Shown here in pieces: positions 33,200-44,815 of a stretch of DNA of 64,000 bases (positions within the stretch are counted from its first letter, which is position 1; every line of letters starts with the position of its first letter). The DNA lies in assembly GCF_958979055.1 (NCBI RefSeq), contig NC_084894.1, forward strand, positions 7,756,501-7,820,500, read 5' to 3'. Position numbers and translations under genes: made by a program. The DNA comes from Alnus glutinosa. Its lineage: Eukaryota > Streptophyta > Magnoliopsida > Fagales > Betulaceae. The notes under the pieces were generated by a model, which was not told the DNA's origin, made no database searches, and saw only the letters and a list, made by a program, of their open reading frames with translations.

Positions 33200-34140
33200 A
33201 AGGGAACTCTGTTTTTGGTTTCAACAGCATACCAAAACAGAGCAATATATTTCGTATATATAGGATTACAATTGATTGAGTGCTTTTACAGTAGTGTATA
33301 CACACAAGATGAGGTCTTACTCTATTCAAGCTTTGCAAACTGATAAGAAGACAATTCAAATAATCAAGCTGTACATACTGATAAGAAAATAATTCAAATC
33401 AACGAACAAATTCGAAAATAAAAGCAGTGTGCAGTCGGACTAGATCAGACAGGCTAGAACTCAATATTTAGGTGGCTAAACTGTTGACAACAGATAAAAA
33501 ATCTTCATCTCTTCTTATCTGATCTTCATTCAAATTGATTCAAATAGTCCACCCTGTTCAAGTTTGCCATCGTGTTCCTCTTGTTGTCCAAACTAGCTGA
33601 TATCATGAGTTTGTCACAATTCTCTTTGTTATTAACCTTCTGATGGACGAAGTGAAAATCAATCTCAATATACTTGGTACGGGCATGAAACTCCGGGTTT
33701 GAGGCTAAGGCAATAGCCAATAGCACTAACATTGTCAAACCATAATGTGGGTTGAGAATGTAAGGGAATACACAGCTCAACCAGTAGCAATCGAATCCAG
33801 CACAGCTCAGCAGTGGCAAGCGACATTGACTGATGCTCAGTCTGTGCTTGAGCAAGAAACAACGGTTTGTTTCTTATCTGTCCAAGAAAAAAAATACATA
33901 ACCCACTTGTGGAGCATTGATCATCTGGATTCCCGGCTCAATCGGAATTACAAAAAAAGAAAGATTGGTACTCTTGCTATAATATAGCCCGCAGTCTCTC
34001 AAAGGAGTTGGAAAAATCCCAAAAGACCTCAGTCCTTCGATGCAAAAGGAAACATATAAAGATTTACGGATGGTTCGATGTTAGACGCCTACGTCTCCAC
34101 TAAGAAAGAGCTCAAAAAAAGCTACATCAGCTCTTATTCT
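33200..34140 (-). mobile_element. Ty1/copia remnant: RNase H end plus probable LTR pieces
   Basis: On the - strand 33870-33540 gives [29 protein letters not shown] (the DN[VA]SA motif) and [20 protein letters not shown] then FVHQK, the RNase H C-terminal part of copia pol, with frameshifts near 33720 and 33865. Left of it the TATA-like 'cctatatatacgaaata' (about 33245-33265, -) and following U5-like sequence suggest the antisense 3' LTR. To the right, 33880-34140 has an LTR-type 'gacgcctacgtctccact' tract. The remnant has no intact frame. Confidence 0.6.
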
Positions 34141-34437
34141 TTGATAATATTAATAGTACAAAAAATTTTTATTCATACGAGAATTGAGATAGGTGAAGAT
34201 AAAGATAAATATGGTAATCAAATCATTACCATCAACCTTAATTACAATCGATCCTAAAAAGGCAGTTATCCTATAAAAAAATATATACCATATCGTATAT
34301 TTTACCCGCACGGCCGCACCTACTCGTGAAACAAACAACACGAATAAATCATCACATAGCTGAAAAAAAAAAAAAAAAAAAAAAAAAACATAGAATGAGA
34401 GTTGATATACATGCAAATTATGTTAAAATAAATAAAT

Positions 34438-34786
34438 TACATATAACCCCCTCAAATTGCCACCTCATTGTCAATGTCCCCTAAACTATCAATTGTGTCA
34501 ATGTCTCCCCTCTAAACTACCAAAAAAATGCCAATGTCCCTCCTAATGACAAAAATACATTTCATAAAACTATTAATTTTTTTTTTTTAAAAAAAAAAAA
34601 ACTAAAAAAATTATTAAAAAAAATCTAAAATAACAAAAAGTTATACAAAAATAAAATTAAAAATAAAAACATAATAAGAATAAAAATAAAAAACAAAAAC
34701 TCGTTTTTCTTCATCTTTTTTTTTTTTGGTTAAAAAAATAGTTTTATAATTTTTTATTATTAACTTTTAATTTTTTTTTTCGTTTT

Positions 34787-34822
<36 letters not shown>

Positions 34823-35045
34823 TTTGGTTTTATTTTTTTAATTTTTTTAGTTTTAGTTTTTTTTTTTCCAAATTTATAAAGACATTTTTGACTTATTGAA
34901 AAAATATTTATGGTCATTTTCATTTTTTTGTTGGTCTTAGGAGGGACATTAACATTTTCTAGTAGTTTGAGGAGGGACGTTGATACAATTGGTAGTTTAG
35001 AGAGACATTCACAATTGAGTGATAGTTTAGAGGAATATGTATATT
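34438..35045. mobile_element. Long-TIR hairpin MITE ('aactatcaattgtgtcaatgtc' type)
   Basis: Left arm (34438-34560) has 'cccctaaactatcaattgtg', 'tcaatgtctcc..taaactacc' and 'atgtccctcctaa'; the reverse of the right arm (34920-35045) has 'ctctaaactaccaattgtat', 'tcaacgtccctcc..aaactact' and 'atgtccctcctaa'. Between them is a 300-bp A-run/T-run core that also folds. No coding sequence. Probably the same broad class as the elements at 10640 and 22814, which also carry 'aactatc/aactacca' arms. Confidence 0.75.
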
Positions 35046-35111
35046 TTTTTAAAAATATATCTATAAAGTATATATATAAAGAAAAAAGAAAAGTACATAA
35101 TAAAAGACAAG

Positions 35112-36143
35112 GAGCTTGTTGTTAGCAATAATTTGTGTGGCTGCTTTATCTCTCTCTCATGACTTCGACGAAAAGAGGGAGAAACATCTGTGTTTGGGTT
35201 GCCGGGGGAGGGAGGTTCCAAGCCTCCCTCCTCCTAGATTTTGTTCCTCCCTGGGTTATTCCGGTAGAGGCTAGAGTCTCCCAACCACTAGGATTTGTGG
35301 AGTTTTGAGTCTCCCTGGACTTGTTCCAGAGGTGGTTTTAGTCCTCCTAGTCTTTTTGGACTATGGAGGGTGATTTGTTTCTTAGTTTTTTTAGGGTTTC
35401 TTTGTTTCTTGGCAGGAAAACTCTCCAGAGAGGAGCCGGAGGGGGTAGAATCCGTCGTACGTGTCGCCGGCGGAACGATTTGGGGAGTCTCAGTTTTACC
35501 ATTTTCTAGTTCCAGATCTGTTCTGTTCCGCCAATCTCTAGTCGACACGCGCCTCCCAGCCTTGCTTACCGTCGTCCTCCGGTTCTGCCGCTGCTTGCTA
35601 CGGCTGGAAAGCTCTCCGTTGCCCGACGCATGGTCATCACGCGCTAGGGGGTTTGTCACTCCTTGGGCCGCGTGTGATGACCACGTTTTCGCCTCTGTTG
35701 CCGTGCTTGATGGCGTTCGGCGGATTTGGGTTCGGTTGCTGCAGGGGATATGCCGGCGGCGGCGCGTGTGGTACACGCACCGTCTCCGGCGGTGCATTAT
35801 TCCGACGACAGCTCTTTTTTGGGTGTCTTCTTGTTCTTGATTACAGATTGTATTTGATAGGTTGCTCTGTGTTAGATTTAGCTTGGTCTTTGCTTTTTAG
35901 CACAGATTTGTGACCGACTCCATAGTGCAAGTAGAGGTTCTTATGTCAACGCAGAGGCACATTTCTGTTGACTAGGTTTATTTGTAGCAACTATCGGTAT
36001 AATCTGATATTTGGGGTAACTGTAATGGGACATTTGTATCGTTATGAGTCCCTTATTGGTCTGAGTTTGTTTCTGTCTGTATCTTTGTTACCCTTTGGGT
36101 GTATTAATGAAATGATTATATTTTTCCTTCAAAAAAAATTAAA
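35112..36143 (+). mobile_element. Non-coding retroposon with 10-bp target duplication
   Basis: The direct repeat aaaagacaag flanks it (35102-35111 and 36144-36153). The 3' end is A-rich ('cttcaaaaaaaattaaaaaa'), preceded by 'gggtgtattaatgaaatg', as in 3' ends of plant LINE-type retroposons. A GC-rich block at 35430-35810 shares several ordered segments with 19500-20580. No open frame has a domain; frames at 35288-35797 and 35295-35840 overlap on opposite strands and look like chance. It is probably non-autonomous, moved by a LINE. Confidence 0.72.
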
Positions 36144-36153
36144 AAAAGACAAG

Positions 36154-36945
36154 AGGTCAAATTACGAATTTACCATGATACTTTCCGTTGAAGCAAGACA
36201 TTGGCATTGGATTCTATTACTGTAGAGTCTATGGCAGACAAAAGGACTATTTTTTTTCTCCAATTTTGGTTGGATTGGTGGGGACTGGGGGTGTTGTGAT
36301 ATTTAAGCCGGTGGAGAATTGCAACCGCTTGCGCCGGTTTTTGGACATCTTTTGCTATGGGCCAAGCCTTGTCAATGTTGTCTCAGGCTGGCCCTTTTTA
36401 ATGTCCCTCTCTCTCTCTCTCTCTCTCTCAAAACTTTTTTTTTTTTTTTTTTTTTTTGAAGTCCTCTCTTAAAACTCTTTAAGAGACCTAATTCAACAAT
36501 TAAAATAATATCCATCTAATATATGATATCTTTACGAGGACGTAATCTTACTCTTCGCACTTATTTATCACGTTTATTTTATTTCAACTCGCCTGATGTA
36601 TTTGAAATGATTTTTTATGTCGGTCATTAAAAAGAAAAAAAAAAAAAAAAAAAAAAAAAACTTAAAATATAGGGTTAGGGTGCTATTCTATGATCATGAG
36701 AGATATATATATATATATATATTTTCTTTTTGAAAATACAATTTTAACCCCCCATGTAGTTGTTAAAATTCTAGAACATTGAATTTTTCTGTAGTTTGTT
36801 ACACAATTTTTCTGGGATGGTTATATTTAAGTGTCAAAGTCAACTTGTTATGTACTATAAAATCGAATTTTTCTTTCTTTTATGAAAACATAAAACTATA
36901 TATATATATATTACGAATGAGTAAATGATAGAAAGGGTGATATTT
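36154..36945. other. Intergenic, low complexity
   Basis: A CT repeat (36408-36430), T-run (36437-36457), A-run (36632-36660) and TA repeat (36703-36722). No gene. Confidence 0.6.
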
Positions 36946-36949
36946 TTGA

Positions 36950-37795
36950 ATAATCATTTATTTTATTGAATAAAATTCAATCACCTAGAGCCATAACACT
37001 CCTTAAAAATAATACCACAGATATAATTTAGAGTTTCTTCAATCCAAATCCTATTTATGACACACAAAATAGCTTTTTTGGCTATGGTGTGAGCGGCTGT
37101 ATTCGCATTTTGCTTGACATGGTCAATACTTTAAGATCTCAACTGGCTCAAACCAACTTTAATTCTACCAACGAGATGTCCAAACTTTACTCTAATTGTT
37201 GTCTAGTGCTTTAACCGTGTTGACAATCTATAGAGTGTCTTCCTCGAATATAATATCAATAAAGCCCATTTCCTTTCACAAATCCACACCATAAAAAGCT
37301 GCCAAAATTTCAGCAACAACATGGTAGACTATAACATTCTTTGTAGTACTGCATGCAGCTAGAACGACACCCTCATGATCATGAACAACAATTCCAATTC
37401 CAATTCGCCCATTCTTTTGATCCATAGCTGTATCCCAATTAACTTTATATATACCTACGAGAAGGGTCAGCCATAAAAGGAAAGAACCTGTAGAGATATA
37501 ATTGATGGCAACGAAATAATTTGCGATCGTCTCCAGAATTCATCAAGAGACAAACTTGCTTCTTGGAATACTTGTTGAGGGTGAATGAACGCTTCTCCAT
37601 ACACCACTTCCTTTCAACGAAACCATATTTTCTAAGACAACCACCCTGAGCTCTATTTTTAGCAAGTCCCAACGTTCCATGAGGTACTTAAAAAGTTGGA
37701 TAAAGTTGTGCCCCCCTTCCATTGAAGCTTTTTGGGTCCGTATCCCCATATATCTTGAGCCGAAGAGTTCCAAAGAACTGAATAGAATGCTCTTC
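36950..37795 (-). pseudogene. LINE ORF2 3' remnant with RNase H domain
   Basis: On the - strand, from about 37450 downward, the frame gives YKVNWDTAMDQKNGRIGIGI, VVHDHEGVVLAACSTTKN, VAEILAAFYGVDL, then IDIIFEEDTL. This is the same RNase H type as at 23515-23961. Numerous stops follow. Upstream on the same strand (37455-37795) there is Trp- and Lys-rich sequence consistent with the region linking reverse transcriptase and RNase H, also broken. It is a dead copy. Confidence 0.65.
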
Positions 37796-37915
37796 ATTTC
37801 AAGTGAAATGGAGAGGAACTGGTCTCTTGTTTTACAAGGGGCAACACAACCCCTTGTAAAATAAGAGACCGGTTCATCTCCACTTCAAATTCCTCTCCAT
37901 TTAACTTGAAATGGA
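37796..37915. repeat. Foldback hairpin, about 50-bp core with longer imperfect arms
   Basis: The core ggtctcttgttttacaaggg (from 37821) is mirrored by cccttgtaaaataagagacc (to 37870) around an 8-base loop. Beyond it the arms continue imperfectly with 'aaatggagaggaa' on both sides. It could be a small MITE; I could not settle ends. Confidence 0.7.
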
Positions 37916-39825
37916 GAGGATCCGTTTTCCCCAAAAACATGCTGGACAGCTTCATTTCTCTTGTGCAGATTACCTAACCACGATGACTAAAATGTGCTTA
38001 ATTTCTACTCTTTTTGGTTCCTCCCTAATTTGACCTTTTTTTGGTTTTCCTTTGCCGTACGTGCAGCTTAATTAATAAATTAAATTGTAATCATTTATAG
38101 TGACCGTTACCAGCCCCAACGTGGTGACACACGATTAAATGATTTTTTTTTTCTTTTTTCGTCAAAATTCATTTAGATGAAGAAAAAAGAAGAAGAAGGG
38201 AGTGGGGTGGGAAGGGGGAAATTACATTTTATCGTCTCCAATTACCATCGATTTTGTAATAACTTCATTTTCAAATTAGAAAACAAATATGATCTGCTCT
38301 CTTCTCTTCTCTTTTTCTACTTCCCGCTCTAATCACCACCCTCTCATTCTGCTATTTTCTTTTCTTTTTTGTTGTTTTTTTTCTTTTGTTTGTAAGTGTT
38401 CTACGACCAGATCACCAATTTTAGCATTTATGTTATACATCCGTCTATCTACTTTCGTGTTGTGCTGTTCATTTCCTCCCTGGCCACTGCTGCTGTTTGC
38501 TGGTTGTGTTTTTACTTTGAATAAGAGTTTTCTTCTATTTAAATCTTTCCTCATGGCCGATCTATGAGATGAAGATTAGTCAGATGTGAGGGGTTATTTC
38601 TCACGGTCTGGATAGTTCGATGTGAGAGGTTATCTTCACGACTGATTTAAATAAATTTTTAAGATATTTGGCTACCATTGTCTTAAATCTAGGCTGCTCT
38701 TTAACTATTTTTGTATATGGGTTAGCGGAAAATGCAAGTTATAGATAACACTTTATTGTAAGAATTTTATTTGTATTTATGACTATATAACATCATAGCA
38801 TGTGATAATGATTTTGCAAAACTTTATGCTCGTGATCTTTAATCAATGAAATACAAAATAATATTCACTGCAGCTTTCTCTTTTTTTGGGTTAATTTTCT
38901 AACTAAAAATACAATATAATATTCATTATCGATCTCTCTCTACACCCCCGATCTCAACCAATTATTGATGTATCACAATCTAAGACTAGTTAATGACAAA
39001 ACTAAGTGATAAGGTTTGGAAATCCAAGATGCCACAAGAAGGGTTGAGAAAGAAAGCAACACTAATTTTTGTTTGTTTTTGTCAAACCAATCCAGCTTAT
39101 TAATTCCTACAATGGTTGGTGAACTTCCACCTGTACGTGAAGAAATTCAAGTTGAAATATCATGAGCTTAGTATATTAGAAAGGACAAGAGGCTGCAAGA
39201 AGATTTGAAATAGCTGCTGCTTACGATCAATTTTGGTGGCCAATTGCAGCGGTCAGAGTCACGGCTAGTAATATTTTTATCTATTTATTTTCTATTTCTT
39301 CAATTCGAATAGTTAGCGGGAATGATCGACATTTCTATTAATTTGGATACCTTATTTATTATGTCTTTTAATTCTGTCTTTACTTTTTGTTAAGGCTTTA
39401 GTTTTGTAATTCCGATTTCAAGTGTCTAAAAAAAAAATTTAAAAAAAAATAATGATAAAAAAAAACTTTGGTGGCCAATTAGATAAATCTTGAAGAAATG
39501 GTATTTTGATAGGTAAAGGAGCACAGTTGACAAGATTGATTAGCGGACTACCCTTTCCTTCATTGCCTAATTGCTTTCAAAGTAATAAAGCACACACAAT
39601 TTCACATTAAACGGCAGGCTTTAAGGTTTTACCTTTAGCCTTGCTCCCAAAAATTAGGCAAGTTCCCAATATATGGATTCGGATCTCCAATAATTTTATG
39701 TTGAGATCTCCAAAAATTAGGCAATTTCAACCATTTCAAAAAAAAATTACCAATTTTCTGATAGGATTGCAAGCAAATTTAGGTAAAATATATGAGAAAG
39801 AAAGTTCTTATGAGATTCATCTTAG
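37916..39825. other. Intergenic, possible LINE-tail sequence, no gene assigned
   Basis: 38280-38870 has pyrimidine-rich then 'ttgaataagagttttcttctat' and 'tcacggtctggatagttcgatgtgagag' sequence like the untranslated end of retroposons, without ends. At 39175-39260 a short open stretch reads GQEAARRFEIAAAYDQFWWP; I do not recognise the family with any confidence and it is bounded by stops. Confidence 0.4.
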
Positions 39826-40385
39826 GGTGTACATACATATGGATATTAACCGTTCGCATCCGCTATATATTATCCGTACATACGGATGCGGATAGCGGTT
39901 TTAGTAGATGCACTTAATAATAGCATCCGTATGCCCTTCATATATATATGTATATTTCACCAAAATGATGTCTTTTTGGATTAAATATATATTATGTTTA
40001 TATTAGTTTGGTTAGATGTGTTTTTTTCTCGTGTAACACTTGGACAAAAAGGTAAAAGTAATATGAAATTAATATATTTTTAAAAAATTAGGACTTAAAA
40101 GAAAATTAAAACAAGTCCAAAAACTTAAAAATTGGATTAAATTATTTCTAAAATTGTTTAAATAGGCCTTAATAAATACCCTAAAAAAGCCTAAAAGACT
40201 AAATAGACTTATTATCCAATATGTGGATAATGGATAATAATTATACTTATACGAATAGTAAAAATAGGATACCGAAACGGATACGAATATGGATATGTAA
40301 AAGTAATATTCATATTTTGTAATTACGGATATTACAAATAATACTATTCACATATGTATCTTCATGTAAACCTTTATATCAATGC
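39826..40385. mobile_element. MITE-like element, copy 1 (inverted relative of 41350-41890)
   Basis: Starts 'gggtgtacatacatatggat' with 'atccg' words ('catccgctatatattatccg') and ends with their reverse ('tacggatatta', 'catatgtatcttcatgtaaa'). Its middle ('aggccttaat', 'ccaatatgtggataatg') matches, in reverse complement, the element at 41350-41890. It has no coding sequence. Confidence 0.55.
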
Positions 40386-41349
40386 TTTAAAAATTCTCTC
40401 ACGTTTAAAGCTGGGATCGCATTCAATATTTAATAGCAAAGTCATTATCCACCCTAAAGAAACAAATAAAGAAGAGAAGTTTTGAAAGCTAGGGTCTTAG
40501 GGTAGTTATAGTGGCCCTAGCAACACTCATAGTGGGGGCCCTGACTTCAAAGATCTAGGCCGTGATGTACAATCTGGAATCCCGAATACCATCAATTGAC
40601 CATAATGCTCATAATAAATCATTGAAAACTTAAGCTCTAAAATCAAAATAGTCAAAACATGAACAACAGTAATGGTACTGAACCCAACATGATCATATTG
40701 CATGTCTTTAGTAGAGATTTTGTGCCAGAAGTATTAATCTTTTATCACAAAATGTGTACTAAAATGATGTGAAGTTTATTTATTGGTACCCATAACATCT
40801 TTGATGAATAAGCTTCAAATCATCTTGACACTCGTAAAAAATTGAGAAAAAATTTTGTATTGTAGTGAATTATTTTATTTAAATAATAATAAAAATTATT
40901 GATGTGATATAAAAAAATAAAAAAAAGTTTTATTTTCTTGAAGTTAATTGATTTTAGAAAAAGTAAAAATAAATGAAGATAATGGTATTTATGTTACCAA
41001 ACACCCCACATTTTCGATCACTCTTACCCCCATAAATGCCATAAAAGACAAGACTGTCCATAAAACTGTTCCGCTCATGATGTTGCCTACTGCAATTATA
41101 GTTGTCTCACCACCTGATGGTTAGTTATGAGTGCTTTCAGGTCCATAAAACTGCAAATTTTTGAAGCAATGAGTTTGTTCCACTTTTATTATCCACACTA
41201 TGATCTTCTTCTTTTTTTAAGTATCTACACTATAATGTTAGTTAGTGTATATTCAGATTTTTGGCAGGCATGCCTACTAATTAAATGATTCCAAAATAAA
41301 CTTTATTTACATGCATTTTAAAGTTTGAATGGTCATATACACCTTTATA
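40386..41349. other. Intergenic, no gene seen
   Basis: AT-rich sequence without recognisable exons, domains or repeats. Confidence 0.5.
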
Positions 41350-41890
41350 TGTAGGGATATACATGCAAATGCAAATGTACAGTTAGATTTAGGGCAATAT
41401 CCGCATTCTCATAATACGATTATCACTTTTAGGTGGTATCTGCATCATGTGAGTATTAACTACTATCCGTGTGATTATTGAATGCGGTTATTAACCGTTA
41501 TCTGCATATTAGGTAATAGACATTTGAGCTTATTTTAGTATTTTGAACATTCTTTGGGCTTCTATTAGAACCTATTTTAAACGATTTTAAAAATAGTTTA
41601 GGCTTGTTTTTTTCTTTTCTTTTTTTTTAAGCCTTGGTGTTTTAGACGAAATTCATATTGTCACGAGATGAAGACGACAATGGCTCAATGAGAGTGTGGC
41701 ATCATGGCGTGAGTGTGAGTAAGTGAGAACTGAGATTAAAAAAAAAAAAACTAGACATAACCCTATATCAAATTCAAAACAAAATCTTTGAATTTGTGGT
41801 TTTTTTTAATCGGGTTTGCATCTGCATATATGGATATCGGTTAGTTGCGATTAATGCCCGCAAGCATGTACTGCCCAATACACAAACTTT
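41350..41890. mobile_element. MITE-like element, copy 2
   Basis: Begins 'agggatatacatgcaaatgc' and ends '..cgcaagcatgtactgccc'. The shared tract with copy 1 includes 'cattaggtaatagac', 'gggcttctattag' and 'cctattttaaacgatttta'. The two copies are in opposite orientation 1 kb apart. Confidence 0.5.
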
Positions 41891-42459
41891 AAATACTCAC
41901 GATGAAATGAATACTATCTATTTAATTTAAAATCGAGAGAAAAAGAAATGTAGCGGATCATTATTGGTCTATGAGGGACTAGGACATTAATCTCACTTTT
42001 TTCAGCAACATCCATATGTATCCGACCATTAGTCCCACCATATCACTTTTTTCAGCAACAATGTTGAAATATTTCGGACTTATTAGCCATGATCTTCTAG
42101 ACCTTTTTGAGTTATTATCATAGCATGAAGACAAAATCTAAAGGAGCAAGAGTATTTGGGTGGAGTGGAGGTCACCATCCATGGCAAGGTGTGTTGGGGC
42201 GATTACAAGCACACTCATTGCATTTTGCTTGCAGGTTGGTCCTGGTTTTAAGACAAAGGGGACCATGGACGTGGAGGGAGCGAGGTCTATGTGTATTCAA
42301 GTGTCGAAGCATCTTTAGATGAACTATAACTGAGAATTTGAGAGGAGCTAGCCCTCACACCAACTTTTTATCCGCTTCGGAAGTGTTGCATTACCTTCCC
42401 CATGGACAAAGATTCAGTCCAACATGTGAGAGAGAGTATGGGCGGGTCTCGCTTGCTCC

Positions 42460-43271
42460 GTGCTAAGAGACACGTGGTTATTAGGTCACATCATGTCTAA
42501 TAAAAAGAAGATAATACTATTTAGACCATCTTGCAAGTCAAGTTACATTACATGCATTGTAATTACATCCCGGTCCCATATCGAGAAGAGATCAGTAGCC
42601 CACATAGAGTATAACGACTCAGGAAAAAGTAGTAGTCAAATTTGCGTTATCACCCCAAAAAGACTAGTTAATTTGAAGCTTTCCCTATAATCACTTATAA
42701 AGTCCAATTTTACCTTGTAACTAGGTACTACAGGACTTAACACTCATCTATCTCTTATAAATCACCCATTCTATGTAAGTTATTTATCTATTCCCAATAT
42801 GGGACTGGGGTATTACATAGAGTGTGTGGATGGTTTATAAAGATAGTTATGAATGCTAAGTCCCACATTGCCTAGTTACTAAGTGAAACCGGACTTTATA
42901 AGAGATTTTATGAAATTTCCAAATTAACTAATCCCTTTGAGTTGATAAAGCAAATATGGCTAGCATTTTTCTCTGAGTTGTTACAAATTATATTAAAGCC
43001 ACCTAGTAGCGTTAAGCTATTTGGTATTAGAGCACTGCAACGAGGACATCAAGGATTTAAGGAAGGAAGTTTGTAACACTAATGTCCCACATTGGGAAGA
43101 TAATCGAGAAGTAGCACACATAAAGTATGTGATTTATAAAGATAGTCATGAGTGTTAAGTCTCACATTGACATTATTGACATGGTAGAACTAGGATTTTA
43201 ATGTGGAGGGACGAATGGGAGTAAAAAATTTATATTAAAATAATTATATGGGTAAGAAACCCCTATTCAAT

Positions 43272-43323
<52 letters not shown>

Positions 43324-43660
43324 ATAGGGGTATATATATTTTTTTAATAAAAAAATCTGGGGAACATTTTAATTAAGGCTTGAGGGGAATGAAACCCCCT
43401 AAGCCTCTTAGTAGTAGTTCTACCCCTGAACCCGGATTTTAAAAATTGTTAAAGTTAGCAAGAGCAAAAAAATAAAATAAAATAAAAAGAAGAAAAGAAA
43501 GCGAAAGAAGTAAAGAACTCTTATGTGAAAGGGCCGTTTGCACGACCACTCTTTTGTTGTAGGAGAAGGTCTAGAAATTTGTCTTCTTCTTCTTCTTTTT
43601 TTATTGAACATGACTTGACCTGATGGCCACGTGTCACTCAATGCTGTTTAAATTCAACTG
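42460..43660. mobile_element. Region bounded by inverted repeats, with an LTR-like repeat inside
   Basis: Left arm 42463-42540 ('gctaagagacacgtggttat', 'taggtcacatcatgtctaat', 'aaaaagaag', 'tttagaccat') matches the reverse of 43545-43655 ('gagtgacacgtggccatcag', 'gtcaagtcatgttcaataaa', 'aaagaag', 'tctagacctt'). Between them 42570-43160 carries repeated 'tcccacattg', 'actttataag' and 'ttataaagatagt.atgagtgttaagtc' units like other plant LTR-type repeats, including 'tttggtattagagca' near 43020, which resembles a tRNA-Met primer site. The nature of the outer unit is uncertain. Confidence 0.45.
43275..43320. repeat. (GA)n microsatellite
   Basis: About 23 uninterrupted GA units. Confidence 0.95.
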
Positions 43661-44621
43661 AGGAGAAGAAAATGAGTAATTTGATAACGGTGTGAACCTT
43701 AAAGAGCAATTTGATAACTTTGAAACCTTAGCAAGCAATTTGATAAAAAGTAAACCGGACCTCTAGAACATTTTTTCCCAAATATATAGAGACCTTACTT
43801 TTTCTTCGTATGCTTTCAAATGAGATATAATGACTTTGAAGTATTGCTCCCGTAAAAGTATATATTTTTGTGTTGTGTGCTTGTTACATTAACCTCTATC
43901 CGTTTATTTATTTATTTTGTTGCTGGGTTGGCTAAGATTAATCTAGCACACTACTTATAATACTTTATTATTACAAGACAGAAAGTGGGAAAAAAAAATG
44001 TCATGTAACGTATAGTATGACTAAAGTACTGCCCTTGAATGTTGATAAACATATATTTAATTAGGTGAAATACAAGTATTTGTTTTCCTTGAAATTAACT
44101 CAATTTAGTTACTAAACAAGTATATTTAAGTGCCATATTAGCAAGTGTCAATAATATAGACAAGATATGTGAGAAGTGATCTTTTATAATTGACATTTGA
44201 AAGTCAAAATTTTCACGTTTAATAGGGATTGAGATGTTCAAAGATCAAAGCCTAATGCAACTCAAGCTCGGCTTCCCTAGCAAAACTGCATAAGTATGAA
44301 ACTTAAGGTTGAGTGGCTAAAGAAAATAAGTGCAAAAATTTTACATCTCAAATAAATTACTAATTATTTTAAAAGTTTAAGCAGAAATTGACGAGTGAAT
44401 TTAATCATTGAGTAATGCTATATACTACACCCATATCCCACCACGGTGATTTTTTTTTTTTTAAAATAAAAATAAAGAACTGGTGGACACTACCACATCA
44501 ACTAGTAGAATGAGAGTGTAGTATGTATCTCTACCACTTTATTTTACGTGTGAAACAAGCTTTCTCTTAGTAAATGATAAATGATAAAAAAAAAAAAATA
44601 ATAAAAAAATAAAATAAAAAA
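43661..44621. other. Intergenic, no gene seen
   Basis: AT-rich sequence with an A-run near 44587 and no recognisable exons. Confidence 0.5.
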
Positions 44622-44815
44622 GAGGATAATTTCACGTAAGAGCATCGAAGTATTGACTGTTTTGATTAAGGGTACTGAACTTGCAAACATCTCAAACTAA
44701 GGTATCCAATTTTTCAAATATCTCAATTATAGGTATTTCGTTAGGATTTGTTGTTAAATCCTGCCAAAATTTTCAAAATACCCATCTTTTTTGTTTTAGG
44801 AGAAAAAAAAAAAAT
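44622..44815. mobile_element. Half copy of the 27019-27444 MITE family
   Basis: Shares 'gaggataatttcac', 'gggtact.aactt', 'ttaggatttgttgttaaatc' and 'tgccaaaattttcaaaatac' with the left arm of the element at 27019; the second arm is missing. Confidence 0.65.

Noticed and set aside
35288..35840. Two overlapping frames of 169 and 181 residues on opposite strands
   Set aside because: GC-rich retroposon interior with target duplication and A-tail; neither frame is kept in the related copy.
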